From contig JAJHZJ010000413.1 of the NCBI GenBank assembly GCA_023548195.1, forward strand, positions 15,187,941 through 15,251,940: DNA of 64,000 bases, read 5' to 3'. Below are positions 57,092 through 64,000 of this stretch, one piece after another. The first letter of the stretch is position 1. Each line of letters opens with the position of its first letter. The translations under genes were made by a program, and so were the position numbers. Source of the stretch: Bettongia penicillata ogilbyi (taxonomy: Eukaryota > Chordata > Mammalia > Diprotodontia > Potoroidae). The notes under the pieces were generated by a model. It did not search any database. It was not told the DNA's origin and was given only the letters and a program-made list of their open reading frames with translations.

Positions 57092-57200
57092 TACTTGAGC
57101 AAAGACCTATTATACCATCAATGGGATCTAGACTTGAGCAGGGACCTGTTGTCCAATCTATGAGAGCTAGAGTGAATTGGGTTTCAGACATGGTCTTTAA
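57092..57200 (-). mobile_element. Family C repeat, 5' module fragment
   Basis: 'gacctgttgtccaatctatg' and 'gagtgaattgggtttcag' match 30990-31036 and 63950-63995. A 40-base tandem duplication (57092-57131 and 57132-57170) begins at 'acttgagca'. Confidence 0.6.
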
Positions 57201-57291
57201 GAAAGAAGTGTAACTAGTAAGCCCTAAGATATCAAGGCAGGTTTCAGTCATCAAAATTTACCTTCATTTGGGCAGAGAACCCTTAGTGGAG
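57201..57291. other. Short spacer
   Basis: No feature recognised. Confidence 0.5.
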
Positions 57292-57375
57292 GGGAGGAGA
57301 GGGGAAAGAGGAGAGGAGATGAGTGGAGAGGGGAGGGGAGGGCAGAAGAGAAGGTGTAAGGGGAGGAGAGGGATT
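57292..57375. repeat. GGGGA/GGAGA purine-rich tract
   Basis: Almost all G and A over 84 bases, with a few T and C. Confidence 0.95.
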
Positions 57376-59519
57376 ACTTGGGTATATTCAACACACAAGA
57401 GGCATAATGAACTCTTCTTGTATTAATCTGTTTTTTAGGCCAAATCTGTCATACCTTTGAAATCTCTTTCTTTCTTTCATATACTTGTGAATTGATCCCT
57501 TAACACTTTCATAATTTTGTCACATTGAGCATGTATCTCCTTTATGTACACATGGCATATTACAACTTGTTTTCCATCTTTATTGGCTTTAGTATCATTT
57601 CTACTGCTTATACAAGGTAATTCGGATTTCATTGTTAGGTAGGATTCAAATATGGTAGGTAGCCCAATTTTCTAAGGATTAAAGGAGTTTGTTATAAAAA
57701 AAAATTCTGTGGATCTTTTTTATGTTTCATCTGATTGTTTTCATCTGCCCAGGTTAATTCTTAAATGTCCTTGTGATGATTTTTGGTGATTGTTTCTTAT
57801 GTCAAAGTTTCTTTAGGGTAGTTTTATGCTCTTGTACTTCTCTATTTTATGAAACAATACTTCTATAACCTTGTTTTGTAAGATTTCACCAACAAGTTAA
57901 TGCTCCAAGCTGGTGTTATCTTTGTAGACCACATATCTCTACTTAAAGAGTAATAGTTTTTGCTGGATAATGAACTTTTAAGTTCTTTGCTTCATTTTGG
58001 CAATCAATTATCTCTATGAAATTGGTATAGCATATGTTCTATTTACTTTCTTCCATCTATATCCTAGTTCTGATATCAATAACTTACTTAACTAAGTCAA
58101 GTTGGAGAATTTTTTTCATTTCCTCATTTTATTTTACCTCCCAGATTCATACTAATACTAGCTTTACTCTAACAAGTTTTAACCACACACAAACTGATTT
58201 AAGAATCCCTGATGAGTCACTTTAGTCTATTAAAATGGAATAAATCTGTGATTGTATGTGATACTATTTTATACTTTCCATTTCTAGCTCCTTTGCATGA
58301 TTTATAGACATGAGGTTAGAATATAGTTTATAGGTCTTTTGTCTCTTTCACTCCTTATCCTTGATAATATGTTTCGTCACTTTTTTTTCTTCTGTGCTTG
58401 CCTTTTATAAGTATATAAGAACGTGTTAAATATCGAAGTAGTTCACAATTTTTTAGTAGGGTATTGAAATCTGTTGCAGAATTTTTCAGCCTCTTCATCT
58501 ACCTCAAGAAATACTGCATAAGTTGTAATTATATTAATACTTATCTTCCCCCACCCCCCAAGACAAATACTTATCATGATTCCTATGATACAAAATCATG
58601 GTGAGATGCCTTTTCTCTGAAGTCTTTAAAAGACTTTAGGGACAGACATGGTTTCTTTTAAAGACAAATGAAATGTTACAGAGAAGGCAGTTAGTGCTGA
58701 TGGTTCTAAGTATCTCTTATGAGTTACTTTTCACTTTGCAATGGAGTTTTATCTTTGATTCATGTAGATCTATGAGATAAACTGAAAAAAAGAGGAGAAA
58801 GAAGGTGAGGAGAAATTTCTTTCTTGTGAAAACTGTTATGAATCATGTTATAAAGAAATTTGAAACAGAAAATTCTTTGAACATTCTTTGAGGAATTAAC
58901 AGTTATAGTGTATTCTAGGAGGACTGTTTTGTATGATGGTTGAAAAGGACCACCACATCAAAATGGATGCACATTCCTTATTGTCTAAGAGACTAAAAGG
59001 CTACATTTCACTCTTATCCTAAGGTTATAAAATGAATTTCTGAGACTTGTAAGTAGTAACTTGAGTCAATTGAATGGTGACTTGTATTTCTGAAGTGAAG
59101 AGAATTCATTTGCTACACAGGAACTTGAGATAATTGAATCTACTATCATTTCCATAGCCAAAGTATTGTGATTTATTATCTATGTCACTGTTGTATTATT
59201 TATTTCATTTGTTATTTAATTAATATAAAAATTATTAAATCATAGGAGATGAAAGGAGTTAATGCATAGAGAGATTTGAGCAATTGTTCTTGGAAAAGAG
59301 GTTTCTTCAGTTTAATCAATAAATAGTATTTAATGAACTGGGGGCAGGGATTCGAGCCAACTGGTTAATTAATGAGAAAGGTTGCAATTTCATTAATCAG
59401 AAAGAAAATATCCAAATACACATGTAGCTTACTACAAAAAACATGATTAAATTTAGAAATAATTCCAATAAGAAGCTAGGGGCTGACCTTAAAGTGTGTT
59501 TAACCTTATAAACCTTGCT
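57376..59519. other. Unassigned DNA
   Basis: AT-rich, with no repeat family or gene recognised. The frame at 58034-58225 is a hydrophobic chance-like sequence. Confidence 0.5.
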
Positions 59520-59690
59520 ATAACAGGATCATGAGTTCACACAGCCACAGCCAAAAGAGACTCCAGGGATCATGTATTACAAAACTTCCATTTTATAAAT
59601 GATAATACGAAGACTCAAGGGATGTGAGTTGTCCAGAAGCACACAGATAAGTAAGTGCTAAAGGTGAAATTTGAACCTAAATAATGTCTT
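59520..59690 (-). mobile_element. THER1-type CORE-SINE, minus
   Basis: 'acttccattttataaatg', 'agttgtccagaagcacacag' and 'ataagtaagtgctaaagg' follow the reversed order. Confidence 0.6.
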
Positions 59691-59724
59691 TTTTCCTATA
59701 AGAACAAATAAAAGCAAAATAGCA

Positions 59725-59930
59725 GTATTCTGGAAAGGAATGTATGTTGAATTTCAAATCAAAGGATGTGAGTTTGAATAGTGGCTCTACCAGTTATTAT
59801 CTATGTGACTTTTACCAAGCTATTCAATTTCTCTGATCTTCAATTTCCTTCCTATAGAAAAACTAAACTATAGAAACTAAATGACCTCTGTGTTCCTTTC
59901 TAGTTCTACCCTTTTGATCTTACAATTATT
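59725..59930 (+). mobile_element. THER1-type CORE-SINE
   Basis: 'tgagtttgaatagtggctct', 'ctatgtgacttttaccaag', 'tctgatcttcaatttcctt' and 'aaatgacctctgtgttcctt' follow the plus-strand order. Confidence 0.7.
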
Positions 59931-60849
59931 TATTTCCTTTCCATGGAAAAACCTGTGAGCCATCCCTCCATGTATCTACAACTTCTTTCTCTGGTTTGAT
60001 ATATAATGAAAATGTCAAGATTAGAGCCATCTTGTTTAAGTAGTATGGCCACACATTGGCCATTGGTCAAAGACCTCTCATTTAGAATACTTAAAGATGA
60101 CTTGATATTTATAGATGACTGAAAAAAGAAACAAATATGTGATTCATCACACTTTTAGTACCTTAATATCATCAGCCATGATTATAAGAGACATCAGAAC
60201 TAAGAAAAAGGCTTAGATTTAGAAGCAATGGAAATAGGAAGAGAATGCACTTATTGAATACACTCTCTTGACTATTTCTACGGGATATAATTTGTCTCAG
60301 AGGCACATAAATAAATATGGGATGTCATTTGCTTCAAGATACTTTGAAATACATGGATCAATGAAAATGAAATATTATATGACTGAGGGATCATGATATG
60401 ATTCTTAGGTCAGTAAGGGCATTTTATGCCACACAACAAAGCCATGGCATCTATTTTCTTTGTTTCAGTAACTAAGTTCATAGATTTCAAGCTTGCTGAC
60501 TTAATAAAGCAAGTTACAGTTCTGTTCTATCCTATCTCCATTTTAATGATAAGCATTTTTTTGTACTTGACCACAGAGAATATTAATAACTAGTGTTGAA
60601 ATGTCCTCTTACTCAGCTCTCCTAGACATGGTAAATTGCTATGAAATGGTGAGGGTACAATGTCCTGGGAACTATAAGAATATTATAATGATATCCTTAG
60701 GCAAAGTTGAGTTGTTGCCCAAAAGGGAAGGCAGGAGGTAAAAGAATGTCATCAGAGGAGAGATATTAGCATTGGGGATGTAATGAAAACTGTTGTGGGG
60801 AGAGGGAAACACTTCAATACTGTAACAATAGGTTTCCCAACCACAAATT
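59931..60849. other. Unassigned DNA
   Basis: No feature recognised. Confidence 0.5.
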
Positions 60850-60995
60850 TTGAACTCAGAAGATCATAGATTTAGAGCATGAAGGAGAGTTAACAGGAAT
60901 TGTTTAATCCAAGACCCTCTTGTTGTAGATGGGGAAACCGAGACAGAATAATTAGCTGACTTGTCAAAAGTCACATAAGTAGTAAGTATAAGTAA
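60850..60995 (-). mobile_element. THER1-type CORE-SINE, minus
   Basis: 'agatcatagatttagagcat', 'atggggaaaccgagacag' and 'caaaagtcacataagtag' follow the reversed order. Confidence 0.7.
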
Positions 60996-61017
60996 TGATA
61001 ATTATGGCAGTTAATCT

Positions 61018-61430
61018 TCCCCATCCATTAATAGGCCTGCCTATTAAGGGAAATTTGATTAGGGGAGATTAGTTTTGTATGTAGGCTCACACCTTTTGTT
61101 AATTTCTAATCCACTGGTTCTCAAGGGTTGTGATGCTCTCTGGCTCTGAAAAACGTATACATACTCTGAGGTGAGGTTTTACTTTGGAGCTTACTCATTG
61201 GAAGTATTTGTTTGACCAGATAAAGACTCTGGGCGGATGCTAAAGAACTCCCTGGCTTTGAAAACCCAAATATTGGTGCTTCTCTCTGGCAACTATATAT
61301 GTAGTTCTTATGGTCAGATAGTTGGAAGCCCTGTCTATTGATTTTGCTTTCCTTTTAGGAAAGAAATTCTAAGGACCTGTATAGCAGACCCTCCTGCTAT
61401 ATGTCAGGATCCTTGCTGTTATATCATGAA
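61018..61430 (+). mobile_element. LTR family A, 5'-truncated copy
   Basis: 'ccatccattaataggcctg', 'tctcaagggttgtgatgctc', 'gaggtgaggttttactttg', 'tttgaaaacccaaatattgg' and 'agcagaccctcctgc' track the LTR at 34316-35030 from its middle to near its end. The first about 185 bases and an internal segment are missing. Confidence 0.75.
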
Positions 61431-61443
61431 GGCCAGATCTCAC

Positions 61444-61446
<3 letters not shown>

Positions 61447-61478
<32 letters not shown>
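61447..61478. repeat. Poly(A), 32 bases
   Basis: Uninterrupted A run just downstream of the LTR-A copy. It could be the tail of an unrecognised retroposed sequence. Confidence 0.97.
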
Positions 61479-62227
61479 CATTGCCTCACCCATTTTCTCT
61501 GTAGGGTGAATGTTTCTACCTGGCAATATCGATGAGACTGCTACTTGCTGTTTGGGAACCTCTTAATCATTTCAAGCAATAGGGACAAATTATCTACGCC
61601 AATGAATCCTTTAAATGTCACTATATCATGCTTGATATTAAAGAGTTAGCATAGCAAAATCAGTCACTTTTGAGGAAGTCATTGGCTTATTAATTCAGAA
61701 TTCTTTAGAGCTTATATAAAACTCCTTTTCATCTTGCCTAAGAAAACCAGCAACATCATAGTCTTCAGACTTTAATCATATTTCAAGGTATCCTAATGTC
61801 ATTAGAAACAGGTCTAGGTGTAATCACTTAAAAACTCTGAATAGATAATTATACAGCAGTCAGACCAATGGTTTAAACAGACATATTTTAAAAGAAGAGA
61901 CTTTGTAAAGGAACGTTCCAGTTTTGAAATTGAATGTATACACACAAAGAAGTATACACACTCAGATTTCTTAACAGCACCATAAACTAACTAAATATAT
62001 GTGTGACTGCTATTGACAACATCATTAGGAATAAATCCAAGCTTTCTTGGATACATATTCTGGCTTTTCTCCTTGATTCATCCTGGGGAGATCAGGAGTC
62101 TATAAAGCTTAATTCAAAATTGTTGTGTCTGGATTTCTGCACAACTTCTAAGTGCCTCAGATTCAAATTCAAGAAATAATGGAATATCTGATTCAAACTG
62201 ATGGTTATTTTGTTTATCTTACTTGTA
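61479..62227. other. Unassigned DNA
   Basis: No feature recognised. Confidence 0.5.
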
Positions 62228-62490
62228 TAATTCCTGATTGCTTTCCTAAATGGTAGTGCCATTTCACAGTTTTACCAGTGTGCCTGTCTTTCCACAATCC
62301 CTCCAACATTGACCTTTGCCGTTTTTTAGCCATTTTTGCTAATTTGCGGGGTGTGGGGTAAAATCTCAGGATTGATTATATTTATATTTCGTTTATTATT
62401 ATTGATTTTTTAATGTGGATGCAAATATTTTGCAGTTCTTTTGAGAACAGCCTGTTCATATGTGTTGGCCATTTATCTATTCAGGAATTG

Positions 62491-62524
<34 letters not shown>

Positions 62525-62690
62525 ATGTGTGCGTGAATCTTTTGGATACTAGACCGGAAACTTTTGATATGAAGGTTTTTTTGCCCCTTGAACAACTTCC
62601 CTTTTTGTCTTAGGTGCGTTAATATTGTCTCTTCAGAAACTTTTCAGTTTTAATTTCCCTCTTCTGCTGTCAACATAGTATTATGTCACT
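62228..62690 (-). mobile_element. L1 3'-region fragment, minus
   Basis: The plus strand shows antisense L1 ORF2 C-terminal DNA: 'tcacagttttaccagtgtgc', 'caatccctccaacattgacc', 'gagaacagcctgttcatatg' and 'ttttcagttttaatttcc', in L1 order. A (GT)n tract interrupts it. Confidence 0.7.
62491..62534. repeat. (GT)n microsatellite
   Basis: About 16 GT units followed by GCATGTGTGCGTG, inside the L1 fragment. Confidence 0.95.
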
Positions 62691-63261
62691 TCAGCTACTT
62701 CATTTTAATCTTTTTTAAAGCTAGTCCTGTTCCTACTGACTCTCTTCCCCTCACCTCTGATGCCCTTTCCTTATTTGACATCCACCCTTTCTATTCTCCA
62801 CTGTAGTTAGTCCTGTTCCTTAGCTTGTAAGTGTACTTTTTGCGCCCTTTCCACCTTACTCATTTTTTTTTTTTTTTGTGCATTCTTAGCCAAGAATTCT
62901 TACTGGTTACTTTGGGTCACTTTGTTGTTATGACTATCATTTCCTGCTAGATTTATTCATTCTTTCTGCGAAGTCATCTTTTCAGTTCTGCTTTTCTTCC
63001 TAAAAATCTTTCAAACTCTTCATTATTATTGAATATGCATATTTTGCCTGGTGTGGTTATGCTAAAAATTGCAGCAGGTCACCCTGGGTTGGATCTTCAG
63101 CTCCATTGCTCTCTGGAACATAGTATTCTATTCCTTCCACTTTTTTGCAATGGTGCAAAATAGTCTCATTTTATTCACATCTTTTCATTTGTAGTTGAAG
63201 ATCTTTCTCCAGATGGCTTGTAGAACTTGTTTCTGAATGGAATTATTAAATTTTAGTTGTT
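62691..63261 (-). other. Weakly L1-like or unassigned DNA
   Basis: 63045-63130 ('gcctggtgtggttatgc', 'tcagctccattgctctctgg') resembles an antisense ORF1 C-terminal region of another L1 lineage, but weakly. The rest is unassigned. Confidence 0.35.
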
Positions 63262-63480
63262 TAATTTTTTTTTAAATTTAATTTGAATTTTCAACAATCA
63301 TTTCCATGAGTCTTGAATTTTCTTCCCCTTCCTCTTCCCTCCCTTCCCAAGACAGCTTGCACATACATTCTTATTAAACACGTTTTCACATTAGTCATGT
63401 TAATTGTTAAATTGCTAGACACTTCATGTATGACTTTGCAGTGTTTTTTTTCTTTCTGAAGACAATCTGTGAATTCTTTC
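63262..63480 (-). mobile_element. L1-family 3' tail, minus
   Basis: 'gaattttcaacaatcatttc' and 'ccctcccttcccaagaca' correspond to the reversed 3' UTR and tail of an L1/HAL1-type element, with the T-rich end at 63267-63290. Confidence 0.55.
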
Positions 63481-63511
63481 AATTGCAACTCATTTTGTTT
63501 GTTTGGAACTC

Positions 63512-64000
63512 ATGGGTGGTTGTTGTGTCTGCCCTTCATTTTCAAAGAGGATCATGGCATCAGGGAAAGGATGACATGACTTGCAGTGGACTTTGATTTG
63601 AGTGAGGGAGGGCTGTGCAAGGTCACCAGCCTTACTTTCTCCTCCAGAGCCATCTGGATCCAATGACCAGATATTCATCAGGAAGAGTGGAGATCGCCCA
63701 GGGTGTAATGGAAGACCCTAGCCCTTTTAGGCTAAGGCCTTTTCAGGTACTTAGAGTGAGGTAACACCCATTCAGTGAATAGGCCTCTTTAGGAAGTGAG
63801 TCAAGGGATGGCCCCTTTAAGAAGAAAAAAAAATCAAACTGGGAGAGGAAGACCCTCAGGGTTGCTATTTCAAAGAGAAACAAGTTACCATTGACATTTA
63901 CTCAAAGCCAGGAGGGCACAAAATACAGCCATCAAGTAGAGTTTGAGCAGAGAACAATTGTGATCCAATCTATGTGCTTCAAAGTGAACTGGGATTAAAG
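63512..64000 (-). mobile_element. Family C repeat, longest copy, runs off window end
   Basis: From the right edge leftward it holds a 5' part ('gtgaactgggattaaag' at the very end), 'gaagaccctcagggttgc', 'atggcccctttaagaag', 'gtgaataggcctctttagg', then the 3' module 'ccatctggatccaatgacc', 'agggagggctgtgcaagg' and 'cattttcaaagaggatc'. It gives the reference order for the other family C pieces. Confidence 0.7.

Noticed and set aside
1..64000. CRISPR arrays, operons, Shine-Dalgarno sites and other prokaryotic features
   Set aside because: The repeat content is that of a mammalian genome; no such features are present.

Overview
The window looks like intergenic or deep intronic DNA from a marsupial (metatherian) genome. 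I found no intact host protein-coding gene, rRNA, tRNA or CRISPR array. The marsupial call rests on the repeat content: L1 of the type that carries ORF1-only HAL1-like derivatives, a BovB-type RTE retrotransposon, tRNA-headed SINEs with RTE-like tails (MAR1 type), CORE-SINEs (MIR/THER1/MON1 type), L2, and short LTR elements. DNA is AT-rich. Nearly every reading frame above 60 codons is a decayed retrotransposon fragment, a microsatellite translation or chance. Family names come from remembered consensus features, not from a database search, so subfamily labels are tentative. The species cannot be fixed from sequence alone.

Layout. 1-2.7 kb: 3' part of an L1 whose ORF2 is mostly deleted. 2.7-9.2 kb: mostly unassigned DNA with old L1, L2 and CORE-SINE pieces. 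9.3-11.9 kb: HAL1-like element (minus). 12.4-14.9 kb: SINE/L2 cluster, then LTR family A interrupted by a solo LTR of family B. 15.0-17.0 kb: decayed BovB-type RTE. 17.3-25.5 kb: an almost complete minus-strand L1 (5' UTR with a 30-bp tandem array, ORF1, ORF2), split by a full-length HAL1-like element and by an LTR-B. 26.5-34.3 kb: CORE-SINEs, L2 and a cluster of an unclassified modular repeat (family C). 34.3-35.0 kb: LTR-A. 35.1-38.6 kb: an L1 with both ends present but ORF2 gutted. 38.6-52.1 kb: mostly unique DNA with L2, SINEs, an LTR-B with perfect 5-bp target duplications, and a long TAC/TGC trinucleotide tract. 52.1-52.4 kb: a GC-richer block that could be a minus-strand terminal exon. 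53.0-55.7 kb: full-length HAL1-like element inserted in a SINE. 56-64 kb: simple repeats, CORE-SINEs, LTR-A, L1 remnants and family C.

The main story is layered insertion. HAL1 sits in L1 ORF1, HAL1 in a SINE, LTR-B in LTR-A, and SINEs in three L2 tails. Most of these are supported by target-site duplications readable in the sequence. The most unusual observations are two independently junctioned L1 copies lacking most of ORF2, the 30-bp 5' UTR array, the duplicated tail module of HAL1, the head-swapping family C, and the candidate terminal exon.
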